Source: Petaurus breviceps papuanus | Lineage: Eukaryota; Chordata; Mammalia; Diprotodontia; Petauridae | NCBI GenBank assembly: GCA_028583685.1 | Contig: JAMXIF010000077.1 | Location: 9,134,821-9,198,820 of the forward strand | Length of the DNA: 64,000 nt | Direction of reading: 5' to 3' | Part shown: in pieces, positions 53,590 to 63,894 of the stretch | How positions within the stretch are numbered: position 1 is the stretch's first letter | How the letters are laid out: the number at the start of each line of letters is the position of its first letter | Position numbers and translations under genes: made by a program | The notes under the pieces: generated by a model | Seen by the model: the letters and a program-made list of their open reading frames with translations, nothing else | Told to the model about the DNA's origin: nothing | The model's database searches: none

Positions 53590-54150
53590 AAAAGTTCCAT
53601 GGTCCTTAGGGTACAGTGGCAAAGCAGATGGTAATGCTTCTTCATTTCCACTAATAAATTTATATCAATTTCTTATGTTGAACCATTTGACAGTAGCAAG
53701 GACTTTGGTGACAGGAACTTTCTTTTCTGAGTCTTCAGTAGATGTTTCTGTAGCATGTGCAAGGAACAGTTGCCAGGCTGCATCTTGACAGGGATTGCTT
53801 GTGGGAATGATGACTGCCAGCACTGTGTTGGGAACAGTGTTTCCAAGGCTGTTTCCAAGGCTCTTGGGGTCATGGTCCTGAGTTGTCTCTTTCAGGGTCT
53901 GAAGAGAAGATGGTGGTCAAGGTGGTGGTGGTGTTTGATGCTTCCTGACAAAAGCTGCCTCCTGTATCTCCCTCGGGGGACCTTCCTGCTTCAGCCAGAC
54001 TGAACCCATCTGCCCTGTGAGTGCCAGTTGGCAGTTAATGAGAATGGCTGACCATGTCTTCACAGAAGTTGCTTTCCCAGATGATGATGGCTTTGAGGGC
54101 TGGGCTGGAAGTAAGAATGGTAGTCCTTGTCTTTGAAGGAAGATAACACA
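53590..54150 (-). pseudogene. YBX3: YBX3-like (Y-box protein) processed pseudogene
   Basis: Y-box proteins bind mRNA and DNA through a cold-shock domain. On the minus strand a frame around 53650-53760 reads ATETSTEDSEKKVPVTKVLA then TVKWFNIRN, a stop, and YKFI. This aligns with KKV.ATKVLGTVKWFNVRN then GYGFI at the start of the cold-shock domain. Further upstream SNPCQDAA (near 53790) and EASNTTTTLTT (near 53940) resemble the N-terminal GNPGGDAA and the threonine run of YBX3, which favours YBX3 over YBX1 or YBX2. The frame shifts between these parts, there are stops, and similarity fades after the first domain strand, so it is dead and truncated. 53960-54150 may be 5'UTR. L2 fragments lie on both sides. 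Identified from memory of the protein sequences. Confidence 0.75.
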
Positions 54151-54164
54151 GAACAAACTATAAA

Positions 54165-54355
54165 AGAAAGGCAGAAGCTACATTGTGAATGACTTTAAAT
54201 GTGAATATAAGGGGTCAGTATTTTATCTGGGAGGCAATAAGAAGGCAAAGTGCCTTGACCAGAGGAGAGTCATGGTCAAATTTGCGCTTCAGGAAGATCA
54301 TTAAATAACAGACGTGTGGAGAATGGATTGGAGAGGGGAGAGACTAGAAGCACTT
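54165..54355 (-). repeat. L2 LINE fragment
   Basis: AAGGCAAAGTGCCTTGACC, AGTCATGGTCAAATTTGCGC, TTCAGGAAGATCATTAAA, GGATTGGAGAGGGGAGAGAC. Probably the continuation of the L2 left of the pseudogene. Confidence 0.82.
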
Positions 54356-55675
54356 TCTTTTGGGTCATTCATTCAAGGCCAATACTCAAGTAAATTTTAA
54401 GGTTACATTTTCCACAAATTTTACAGCATCCTGCTGGCTGTAAGAGCTCCGCCATGTAAGTGAATAAAGAACTTTAATGTTGAATAAAACAATACTATGA
54501 TTGTTTTTTCCACTGTCATAAAGACACATATTCCTCCTGAAGAAATCTGGGTTGTTGCTTTTTTTCCCTCCCTTTTGACTTTTGAAGCTATTCTAAGGGT
54601 AGCATCCCTTATAACAATAACGAAACAATACACTTATTCTTCTGGTCTTATTGTCATAGCATTTAACACTTCAAGGGTATTATACACTACTGATGGCCCA
54701 TTGTGCAGTATATACCACTCATAATTACTGCAATCTGAATAGCTGCTCATGCTGAAAAGGGTAACTGCCACTAGAAACCTAGGAAAAGTAAATTAATGAA
54801 TACATTTCATTATGTAAGAGAGAATTGTCAGTGTTCCCTTTTTGTGTTTTGTCAAAAATACAAAGCAATCCCCACTTCTCCCCACCCCAACCCCAGCCTT
54901 GTATTCTTGGCTCCTGGCTCTTAGACTATGACTGAAGTCGTTGGTAGGATATATGGCTCTGCAGGAATGACCCTGGGGCCAAAGCCCAAATCAAACTGAA
55001 GATGGGATTGGAAAGATGAAACTCTGGGGGTAGGTGACCCTTTGGGACATACTCATAGTAATCTCTGTGAGGGGGACCCAGTGTCAGAACTGCCATTGGG
55101 AGAGCAGGAAGAGACTATTTCTCTAGCATCAAATAACAGTTGGTTTCTTCTTTCCACACAAGCCTGACCTAAGGTGTTTCAGAAATGACATGTGACGCTC
55201 GCTGTGGGTCCCAGCTGTTCAACTAATTTTCTCCCTCCATCTTTTTTTTCTTCTCTTAGCCAACTCCTTAAATCCTTTTCTGTGGTAGAGCATTTTGAGC
55301 TTTTGTTTTTGCAAAAGGTCAGCAGTGGTTTCAATTGCAAGACAAGGAAGTCACCCACTGGGCTGGGGTCACTTTCCTAAGGAGACAAACCTGGTAAAGT
55401 ATTTCTATACTTTCTTTTTTCAAATCAGTTAGTGTTATTGGACAGGCTTGACATGATATTGCTCAACCCAACCTAGGCCTAAAGATTATCAGAGGGCTGG
55501 CCGAGAGAGAAAAGAAAAAGTAAACTGTACAAAAATGTCAAGCTGAAAGAGAGAGTTTACCAGTATTCACTTTGATAAGGATTTAAAACTATTTCATTCC
55601 TCACCATCATACATTGTAAAGAAGTTTTTTTTTTTATTTATTGTAGCTGATACGTATACCATCGCTTCACAATCC
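54356..55675. other. low-repeat stretch
   Basis: About 1.3 kb without recognised repeats. Frames up to 75 codons have no visible family. 54700-54860 is AT-rich and could hold a conserved block. Confidence 0.45.
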
Positions 55676-55679
55676 TGCA

Positions 55680-56105
55680 TTGTCAGATTCATCTCCTTAA
55701 TCTGATTATGTCATTCTGCTGTTCAACGATTCCAGGGGTTCCCTATTGCTTATGAAAGTACAAATTCCTTGACTCATCTTCTATAGGAAACTCCCAATTT
55801 GTCTGAATTCTAGTGCCTTCCATCTCTTGATTATTTCCTTTTATCCTGTATTCAGCTAATGTGTACACATTTGTTTCCTTATCATCTCCTCAATTAAATT
55901 GTGAGCTCTTTGAGGGTGGGTACCTTCTTTTGCATCTATTTGTTATCACCATTGTTAGCACATAGTAGGTGCTTTATAAATGTTTCTTGACTGACTGATT
56001 GGCCTGGCATTCAAGACCCTCCATAATGTGGCACCAACCTATCTTTCAGCCTTATGTTCCACTAAACCTCTTCATAAACTCTAGCTAAAATGCACACTTA
56101 ACAAT
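55680..56105 (+). repeat. L2 LINE 3' region, two ends
   Basis: AGGGGTTCCCTATTGCTTAT, AATTGTGAGCTCTTTGAGGG, CACATAGTAGGTGCTTTATA; then from about 56000 GGCATTCAAGACCCTCCATA, ATGTGGCACCAACCTATC. Confidence 0.85.
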
Positions 56106-56239
56106 TGCCCAGATACATTTGTAACCTTAATAGTGAAAGCCCAGTAAAACTCAGGATGACTGAAGTTTCAGAGAGATTTGGTAAACTGGAATGCATATGG
56201 GAATATATTTCTGATGTATTAGGTCTCTCATTCATTTAG

Positions 56240-56463
56240 CCCTCAGAGAGAGGGGAATGGAGCAAGGGAGAGAGAGTTAGAGAGATAGTGGGACAAAACA
56301 GGGGAAGGAAAGGGAGGGGGCTGAGGGAGGATAGGGGGAAGGACAAATGGGGAAAGGAGGACAGAGGAAAAAGAGAGTAGGATGAGGGAGAAAGAGAGGA
56401 GGGAGGAAGGGGAAAAGAGAGAGTGAGGAGGGAGAGACAGGGGGAGAGGGGGGGAGGGGGGGA
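56240..56463. repeat. GGGA/GAGA purine tract
   Basis: About 225 bp almost wholly purine on the plus strand. The 118-126 codon minus-strand frames over it are low-complexity artefacts. Confidence 0.95.
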
Positions 56464-56465
56464 CG

Positions 56466-56553
56466 TTGTTGTGGCTTGTCCTTTCTTGAAGAGGACCAAT
56501 GGCATTGTGAAGGTGATGTCATGACTTGTGCAGGAACTGGATTTAAGTGGTTG
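56466..56553 (-). mobile_element. 3' fragment of the 540-bp retroposon
   Basis: GTTGTTGTGGCTTGTCC, TTGAAGAGGACCAATGGCAT, TGATGTCATGACTTGTG, GGATTTAAGTGG match the 3' end of the copies at 6908 and 19301. Confidence 0.8.
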
Positions 56554-56987
56554 GAAAGAGGAAGAGAGAGCAAGGAGAAGCCAATGGCCCACTGGTTATA
56601 AACAAAAGAGAGAATAGTGAAAGCGAATGGGCCATACTTGCTAGACAGATGGGTCATGGATTGAAAACAGTCAAAGGAAGTATAGATTGGTCAAAGCCAG
56701 AAATAAAAGCAAGATTGGACAAGCTCAAACAGCCCTTGAGAAAATGATTACGACAGTATTTAGTCTATAGCTTCTTTCTCCCCTTGGTTTTCTCAGAGTG
56801 CAATGCTGAGAGAAGCTCCAACTCATTTTATCTGACCCAATACTTTTCTTTACATGCCCCCTCTAAGACGGAAGGGAGGTAAATGTTGGCAAGAAAAAAA
56901 GAAAGAAATTCACCCATGTTAATAATGCTATTTCATCATGCTATGTATTGTTTTGATGTCTATTTGAATTTCCTATGCTGATAAATC

Positions 56988-57143
56988 AATTTTTTTTTGC
57001 TTTTTGGAGGGCAATTGGGGTTAAGTGACTTGCCCAAAGTCACACGGCTAGTAAGTGTGTCAAGTGTCTGAGGATGGATTTGAACTCAGGTCTCTTGACT
57101 CCAGGGCCAGTGGTCTATTTACTGTGCCACCTAGCCACCCCTA
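56988..57143 (-). repeat. WSINE-like CORE-SINE
   Basis: GGCAATTGGGGTTAAGTGAC, AGTCACACGGCTAGTAAG, GGATTTGAACTCAGGTC, CACCTAGCCACCCC. Flanking TAAATCAATTT / TAAATCAAATT are likely target duplications. Confidence 0.93.
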
Positions 57144-57374
57144 AATCAAATTATTTTAACACCAAATTGTTCATTTCTGAGTTTAAGAAGGGAGTATAAT
57201 TGGGGAGCTGTTAGCCCATGAGGTAAGGGGTGGAGTTATATGAGATTAAACATTTTGAGTAATATTTTTAGTATATATAGAATATTCCTACTAGATTTCT
57301 ATTGAACCTAGTGAGAAAAAAAAACTAGGAGATAGGCTTTTAAAGAAAATAAACTAAATTTTCACCACGTGTTT

Positions 57375-57965
57375 GTCACTATTGTAGAATATATACAGCA
57401 TAGACCCCAAATGGAGAAAGAATTCCTTATAAATGGTACAGTCCTTCAGATACTGATATTTGTGGAAGATATTGTGTTGATTGATTCAAGATCTAGAATA
57501 TAGAAAAGGCTTTATATTGGAAACATAATCACATGAGAGAGTTCTGCCAAATTTTACATGGAGGAAAAAAAAGTGGATGAAGAATGTCAATTGTTCAGAC
57601 TATAATAATATAGTTAGAGAGGAAATCCAAGACCTAGTACATCAGTACATATATCTTAGAAAAATGTTATACATGATCATTGAACTAAGTTCAGTATTTA
57701 AGAGGAGGAGAATGGACTGGATTTCATTTCAGAAAGTGTGGAATCCTTTTAATGACCTCCAGTTTCTCCTGGAAATTATAGCCCATTTTTTAACATCAGT
57801 ATTCTTCTGGTTAAACTAAATAGCTGTGAGAAATGACATACCTTTCTCCAAAGAATTAAAGTTGCAGATCATCCTAGAGTTCATGGAAAGATACATAGAG
57901 AGCTTGAGTAGGTTTCATGTATTATTGATACATAAGTGCACAGGAGAAGAGACATAAAAACTATT
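57375..57965 (+). mobile_element. RTE-type (BovB-like) LINE, reverse transcriptase remnant
   Basis: A translated stretch from about 57380 gives VEYIQHRP, LINGTVLQ and FVEDIVLIDSRS. FVEDIVL occupies the place of the catalytic FADDIVL motif of RTE reverse transcriptases. It continues as EEIQDLVHQYIYLRKML, ELSSVFKRRRMDWISFQK and VWNPFND, matching the VHQYVYLGQ-x-ELSSELKRRR region of marsupial RTE. Several stops and frame changes are present and the catalytic aspartates are not intact (VED for ADD), so it is inactive. RTE elements are thought to mobilise MAR1-type SINEs. Recognition is from memory of the family. Confidence 0.8.
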
Positions 57966-57989
57966 ATCAAAGACATATGTGAGCAAGAG

Positions 57990-58215
57990 ATAATAATAGC
58001 CAGCATTTCTGTACCACTTTACAGTTTGCAAAGTATAAATATTATCTTATTTGATCTTTGCAATAACCTTGGGAGGTAGATGCTATTATTATCCTCATTT
58101 TACAGCTGAAGAAACTGAGGCAAATAGAGGGTTAGTGACTGGCTGGTGTCACCCAGCTAGTAAGCGGCTGAGGCCAGATTTGAACTCAGGTCAATCCCAA
58201 CTCCCAGCCCAGGTC
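57990..58215 (-). repeat. MIR-type SINE, long copy
   Basis: TAGCCAGCATTTCTGTACC, GAGGTAGATGCTATTATTAT, CCTCATTTTACAGCTGAAG, AAACTGAGGCAAATAGAGG, CACCCAGCTAGTAAGCGGCT. Confidence 0.9.
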
Positions 58216-58219
58216 CACT

Positions 58220-59040
58220 GAATTGTCTGACTGATAGTCTAAATTTTTTTTTGTAAAAATGCCATGTTAAGCAATGTTGAACAAGGGTTCCTAATGTGGA
58301 GTCTGTGAATTTTTAACTGATTATTGGCCTCTTTTATAATCTTCTTTATTCTATTTTACACATTTTACAATATTATTCTGAAAAGGTCCATAGGTTTCAC
58401 CAATTCACCAAAAGAATACACGTCACAAAAAAAAGATTAAGTGTTCCACATCTAGAGACATAGTGTTGAGCATTTGTTGAAGTTTTGCAAGGGGAGATGG
58501 AAATGACTTACAGAGAATGGGCAAGCACAGAGGAATTGTAATCTGTACCATTGGAGGGACAGGCTTGGTAAAAAAAAAAAATCCATTGATGTATCAAAAT
58601 ATCCCATTGCATCTATTTTTTTTTCTGAAATGAGCTGAATATATAATATGAGGAACAAAAAAAAAAGAGTAAGAGATAAATTAATGACTAAGTCCTACCC
58701 TGGTCAACAGTTCCTAGGCTTTGAATGTGTATCCCATCAACCAATGCAGTTAATTTGTCCATAGAGAAGGCAACCTAAGGATTTTAGTCAAAATGAATGA
58801 ATGAATGAATGAATTCTACCTACTTAGTTAGGACCTAGGAACTAGTAGACCAGTATGGCTGAATGATATATCTATGAATACCACAAATTAGCCATGACTG
58901 TCAGTCCAAGTTTAGACATATTAATAATTAGCAATAATTGGTAATTAGTAACTATACCTAAAGCTACATATGTATACCTATGTATATATATATATATATA
59001 CATGTAGCTATGTGTACTGTATATGGTTATTTTATAGTTA
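58220..59040. other. low-repeat AT-rich stretch with short microsatellites
   Basis: AATG x5 at about 58795-58815 and a TATA run at 58983-59000. Otherwise nothing recognised. Confidence 0.55.
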
Positions 59041-59044
59041 TAAT

Positions 59045-59820
59045 CAATTCAACAACCATTAAACAAGGCATTATACTGAAAGTTTGAGATACAAAGACAC
59101 AAGTAAAATGTCAGTGATATAAGCTGCTCTATGGATTTATATTCTATGGGGAAATAAGACATGTATCTAAATTAGTATATCATTGGGGAATTTAAAAGGA
59201 GAGAGCTACAACTATTGGAATAAAGGAAGGCTTTCTTGGAAGAACTAACACATCATTGAAGTTAAGGGCTAGACACCATATGACAGCTGAAACTCTAGGT
59301 ATGAATATGATCACCAAGGGAGGGACTGATGAAAGAGAAGAAGAGAGAGCCAAGAATGGACCACTGAGGAATATCCAAATTAAAAGGCTTAGAAAAAACT
59401 ACTGAACCAGTGAAGAGATAACAGGAAGGAAAGAAAGGGAGATCCAGAGAGGATGATGGCTAAGAAACCAAGAGAAACAAATTACTTTAGTAGGAGAAAA
59501 TGATCAAGTGTCAAATGTTAAGAATGAGGACAGAACTTTTTTTAAAGGTCATCAGAAATGCCAATTAGGAGTTCATTGGTGACCTTTCAGTCAGGAAGTA
59601 TAATAAAATGGTAGGACCCAAAGTCACATTAGAAGGAATTGAGGATCGAGGTAGGGAAATGATGGCCTTGGTCGTAAACAACTTTTCCAAGAGTTTTAGC
59701 AACAAAGGGAAGGAGATAGAGAAGACTGTTGGTGAATGGGTTTGTCAGGTCAAAGGAATGTTTGTTTGAAAGTTTACAGTATGTTTCTAGGCAGATTTCC
59801 AGTCAGATATGGAAAAGTAG
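59045..59820 (-). repeat. L2 LINE, 0.8 kb segment
   Basis: GAGCCAAGAATGGACCACTG, AGTGAAGAGATAACAGG, GTCGTAAACAACTTTTCC and GAGTTTTAGCAACAAAGGGA are in the order of the L2 reverse strand, diverged. Confidence 0.7.
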
Positions 59821-59829
59821 AGACTGAGC

Positions 59830-60003
59830 ATGGAACAGTGGAAAGTGTGTTGGGTTTGGAATCAGAGGTCCTTAGTTCTAGTCTTGGTTCTGCTATGTGA
59901 CCTTAGACCAGTCACCTGTCTTTGGGTCTCAATTCATCATCCCTAAGATGAGGAAGTTGGACTTGGTGCCCTCCACAGTCCCTTCCAATTTCATGATAAT
60001 AAG
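59830..60003 (+). repeat. MIR-type SINE
   Basis: GGTTTGGAATCAGAGGTCC, GCTATGTGACCTTAGACC, GGAAGTTGGACTTGGTGCC. Confidence 0.85.
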
Positions 60004-60044
60004 TTGAATGAAGTAGAGGAGAGATTTTTGGAGCAATCTTCCCA

Positions 60045-60492
60045 AAAAGGCATTTATTAAATATCTCCTATGTGTCAGATACCATACAAGGTCTTAAAGG
60101 TGGCAGGAAGTAGTAGAAATCAAATTAAATCAAAATCAATCAAATAGACATTTATTAAGTACTTTATTTCATTAAGCAGAGGACTATGCCATAGACTTGG
60201 TGTGCAAAAATAACCTATCCCCTAGCCTTGATTAGGGTCAAACAGAATTGGGGAGAGGAGGGAGTGGTAGTATGATATACTTAAATGATTATAATATCAG
60301 TTAGAATGTGATAGGGCAGAAGGCAAGTCAAGCTACCATTTACGTCTAGGAGTAGGGCTGGGATATGGAAGAAACACTTCATGGAGAATATGATTTCTGA
60401 GATGGGCTTTGAAGGATGAAAGACTTTAATAGACACAGACACCAGGCAGGAAGTGAACAGAAACTGTATAGAGTCAAACACAGAAACTTGCT
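60045..60492 (-). repeat. L2 LINE 3' region
   Basis: GGCATTTATTAAATATCTCC, TATGTGTCAGATACCATAC, AATAGACATTTATTAAGTAC, GGGCTTTGAAGGATGAAAG. Appears to carry two overlapping 3' ends. Confidence 0.75.
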
Positions 60493-60639
60493 GGTAAACC
60501 AAAACATTGATTTTGTTTCAATAATCACAGTTGATGAATCATATGTTGGGGGACTATTTGTGGTTTGGGGGAATACATGAAGGAAGGGTCGATTTTGACT
60601 CTCTGCCATATCTAAAAAGATGTACTCACGGTTCTTTCA

Positions 60640-60791
60640 ACATGTCTTGCTCATTCCCACCTCCTTGCCTTTTCTCTTGCGATGCTAGCTCCTGTGGAAA
60701 TGTCTCATTCTCCCTCCCTCAACCATAACTATCTTTCAAGGCCCAGCTTGGGTACCAACTCCTCTACCATATAACCATTCCAGTCCATAGT

Positions 60792-60800
<9 letters not shown>
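60640..60800 (+). repeat. L2 LINE fragment
   Basis: TTCAAGGCCCAGCTTGGGTA plus surrounding pyrimidine-rich L2 ORF2-end context; weak on its own. Confidence 0.55.
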
Positions 60801-60838
<38 letters not shown>

Positions 60839-60872
60839 GTCTCTGCCTCTGTTTTTCTGTCTGTCTCTGTCT
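60795..60872. repeat. CT dinucleotide microsatellite
   Basis: CTCTCTCTCTCT run grading into TCTG/TCTC variants. Confidence 0.97.
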
Positions 60873-60984
60873 CTCGGTCTCTTTCTGATTGATTATTTAA
60901 TGATTGATTAATGTCTTTGGCATTCAATCAACATATCCCATGCTACTTCGTACTATTACTTTTTTAAAATTGAAGTTCATTGTA

Positions 60985-61152
60985 CCAATTAATAAATAAG
61001 CATTTATTGTGTGCCTACTATGTTCCAAACATTATGATAGAAGGCAAAGGATGTAAGCTGCCTTCAAAAAGCTTATACTTATACTCTAAGAGGGAACAAA
61101 AAAAATGCATATAAAATATAAAAGCATATACTAAATACATACAAACTAGAAC
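60985..61152 (-). repeat. L2 LINE 3' end
   Basis: AAGCATTTATTGTGTGCCTA, CTATGTTCCAAACATTATG, AAAGCTTATACTTATACTC. Confidence 0.78.
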
Positions 61153-61199
61153 ATTGTAAACTGCTCAAATAGAAAAAATTATATTTTCTTTTGTTTTAA

Positions 61200-62150
61200 A
61201 TGCTTCATACTTTCAAGTACAGGGAGGCACTCAAATATTTACTGAATTAAATTCATCTTATCTTTACATCACGCTACATAATACCAAAACCATTTCAATA
61301 TATTTAACACATTGCTGGATCTATTCAAACAGCTAATATTGGTGGATGAATCTACTGATTGTTTTATTGAATAATGGGTTTTGAGTGTTGCAGCTGTAAA
61401 GTGAAAACCACTAAGAGGCCACCAACAATTCCAGCTGTGCTGCTCATGATGACCCAAGGCCACATTTTGCGGAATTGTTACCTAAAGTTTGGGGTCTCCT
61501 CATTGTTCCTTTCATAAAATAATCACTCCATGGTCTGTGTAGGGGAAGGATTATTAAAGCAAATGGCAAACTGTGTTAATGGCAGTCGGTGAGCAACTTA
61601 ATTATTCTCCCAATTTCCAAAGGCAATGATGTATCACATTAATACTTTTCCTTTGCTTTTCCTACACACCAGTAGCTGAAAGTGAAATTATGCCCCAGTC
61701 CCTGGTGTGTTTGCAACGGTGTCATAAATTACATCTCTGAACCAATGGCAACACCTCATACATGATGCCAATGAACAACTAAAGTGGTGAACAGAACAAA
61801 GGGTACTAGAAGGGAAGGACAATCAGTACTCTATCCCCAATTCTTCCTTGGGTCGACATTCCCCCTTTCCTCAACATTCATGAAGCCACTCTTCATTTAG
61901 AGAGGCATTTAGTGTTAGTTCACAAGTCTCCAGATAATTTGATTGCTTGATGGATATAGCAGAATATTTATAATAGCATCCTCAAATTCTCTGGAATTTG
62001 GGAAATGAAATACTCAAATTTGCCAAATATATATTTGGTATATTTCTGTTTACTGGATGCCTCAGAATAGGATCAACAAAATCAGTCAATACAGTTCTCT
62101 ATAAAACATCTTAAGGGGAGAGAAAAGACCCCCATGAAGCAGCTGGTCAA
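61200..62150. other. low-repeat block, candidate conserved non-coding DNA
   Basis: Almost 1 kb with no repeats. 61260-61800 combines AT-rich homeodomain-like sites (ACTTAATTATTCTCCC) with ordinary composition. The 64-codon minus frame is not convincing. Conservation is not testable here. Confidence 0.45.
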
Positions 62151-62164
62151 CTAGTAAGCCAAGT

Positions 62165-62345
62165 GGCATTTTTTGTAAGTGCTTATTATGTGTCCAGCCT
62201 TGTGCTGAGCACTTGGGACACAAAGAAAGGCAAAAACATTCCTGCCCTCAGAGAGAATACATTCTAAAGGGAGAGAAAACATAAGAAAGTAGGTACATGC
62301 CAGAGTATGTATAAGGAGTAGATGGAAGGTTATCTCAGAGAAGCA
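62165..62345 (-). repeat. L2 LINE 3' end
   Basis: AAGTGCTTATTATGTGTCCA, CTTGTGCTGAGCACTTGGG, CACAAAGAAAGGCAAAAAC, TGCCCTCAGAGAGAATACAT. Confidence 0.88.
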
Positions 62346-62905
62346 GTCACTCCCTTTCCCATTTTGACCTTTTTGATTGTTCAGTCTCCAAGGCACAACT
62401 CAAGTTTTATTTCTATGATCTTATCATTTTCTCTCCCCTCAAATTTTTCCATTGGACTTTGTATTATCTCTTCTTTGTCCCATCACTTCTTACCCCATAT
62501 TATATCCTACCCCATATCCTTCTAATAATATGAAAGCTAACAGAACAGAAACAAAGATATTTTTTCTATGTCCTCATTGCATCTAACAATGGTATCCTAT
62601 ACTTAGAAGTAGCTGGTGACTCAGTGGATAGAGTACTGGACTTGGAGTCATGAAGACCTGTGTTCAAATCCGGCCTTAGACACGTTCTAACTGTATAATT
62701 CTGGGCAAGTCACAACCTCTGATTACCTGACAAAAGGATCCACTAGATTCATTGGAGAAGGAAACAGAAAACCACTGTAGTATCTTTACCAAAAAAATAA
62801 ATAAACCCAGGAGCAGCATGGTCCCCAAGGTCATGAAGAGTCAGACAGGACTGAACAACAACCTTATACTTAGCAGTCATTAAATAAGTATTTATTGATT
62901 TGCAT
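62346..62905 (+). repeat. L2 LINE 3' end split by a SINE
   Basis: 62346-62607 ends in ATCTAACAATGGTATCCTAT; 62863-62905 resumes with CAGTCATTAAATAAGTATTT. One L2 copy interrupted by the following SINE. Confidence 0.78.
62608..62862 (+). repeat. MAR1-like CORE-SINE, full length
   Basis: Head GTGACTCAGTGGATAGAGTA, B-box GTTCAAATCCGGCC, GGGCAAGTCACAACC, GGAGAAGGAAACAGAAAACC, then tail GAAGAGTCAGACAGGACTGA and ACAACAA. Flanking CCTATACTTAG / CTTATACTTAG form a target duplication with one mismatch. Confidence 0.94.
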
Positions 62906-63570
62906 CAAAACCAATTGGACTGAACCAATTTTTCCATATGACAATTCAATCATGGTCTCAGAGATCCGGCCCCCATCACCTTAGGCAAATGGTAACCTGC
63001 ATTCAGTCTCCCCAAATATCAAGTGGAATCTCATGATTAGGAAAATCTTGAAAATTAGCAGTTAAAATATGCAAAACACTCAAAATGGTAGGGAAAAAAT
63101 ACTGTCCTGTAAATTGAAAACATTATCAAAACCAACATGTTCTCAACATCAGGGCTCTCATCAGTTACATAGTATCAATTATCCATGATTAAATATTATA
63201 TTTATTTTTATAATATTTAAATATTTTCTGTGAAAAGTAAATAGCTGTTAAGGAAATCTGAATTTTACTTATTCACCAACATTTGTTTCCGTAATTCTCC
63301 AGACTCATTATTCACCCATATCATGTTCTCCAAGATCTAAGACAAGGATTCTTTCCATCCCAGAACGTGTGGGTCATTCTGGTGAATCAAATATAAGATG
63401 AAGTCCCAGGATAGTAGTCACTCTTTACATATATATGTATATACTTATATTTATATACTTATTTATGTGTGTGTATAATTTATATTTATATGTGTGGTTT
63501 TTTAAAAATCTCTTGCCCTATGGTGAAAACCTAGTTCTGTAACTAGGTTAATCAAAACGAGGTAACGTGA
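62906..63570. other. AT-rich low-repeat stretch
   Basis: TA-rich 63425-63500. No gene or repeat recognised. Confidence 0.5.
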
Positions 63571-63574
63571 CATA

Positions 63575-63780
63575 TGCATAGTCTAATGGAAAGAGCACTA
63601 GGGCAAGATTTTGAAGAATTATTTTCTAATTTCAGATCATTCATCAAACTACTTTAAACAAGTTACTTAATCTCTCTTTTGTGTCAGTTAAAAATTCTGT
63701 TTCTTTTTACTACATGGGAATGTTATGAGGATAAATTTGATTGTGTAAGTTGAATTCGTCAAAAAAGCTGCTATGTAACT
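63575..63780 (+). repeat. MIR-type SINE, diverged
   Basis: TAATGGAAAGAGCACTAGGG, CAAGTTACTTAATCTCTC, GTTATGAGGATAAATTTG. Confidence 0.7.
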
Positions 63781-63894
63781 TTTTAAAATATGTAATTATC
63801 ATAAAAGATGCCACATTCTTCAGACTGGCATGAAAGCCATAGCAATTAGGCAGAAGATGAAAAGTTTGCAGGAAATACACAGGCATAATAAATA

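Noticed and set aside
56236-56657. 118- and 126-codon proline/serine-rich frames
   Set aside because: They translate the purine tract in two frames; low complexity only.
60531-60728. 65-codon frame near the CT repeat as an exon
   Set aside because: Overlaps a likely L2 fragment and has no recognisable domain or splice sites.
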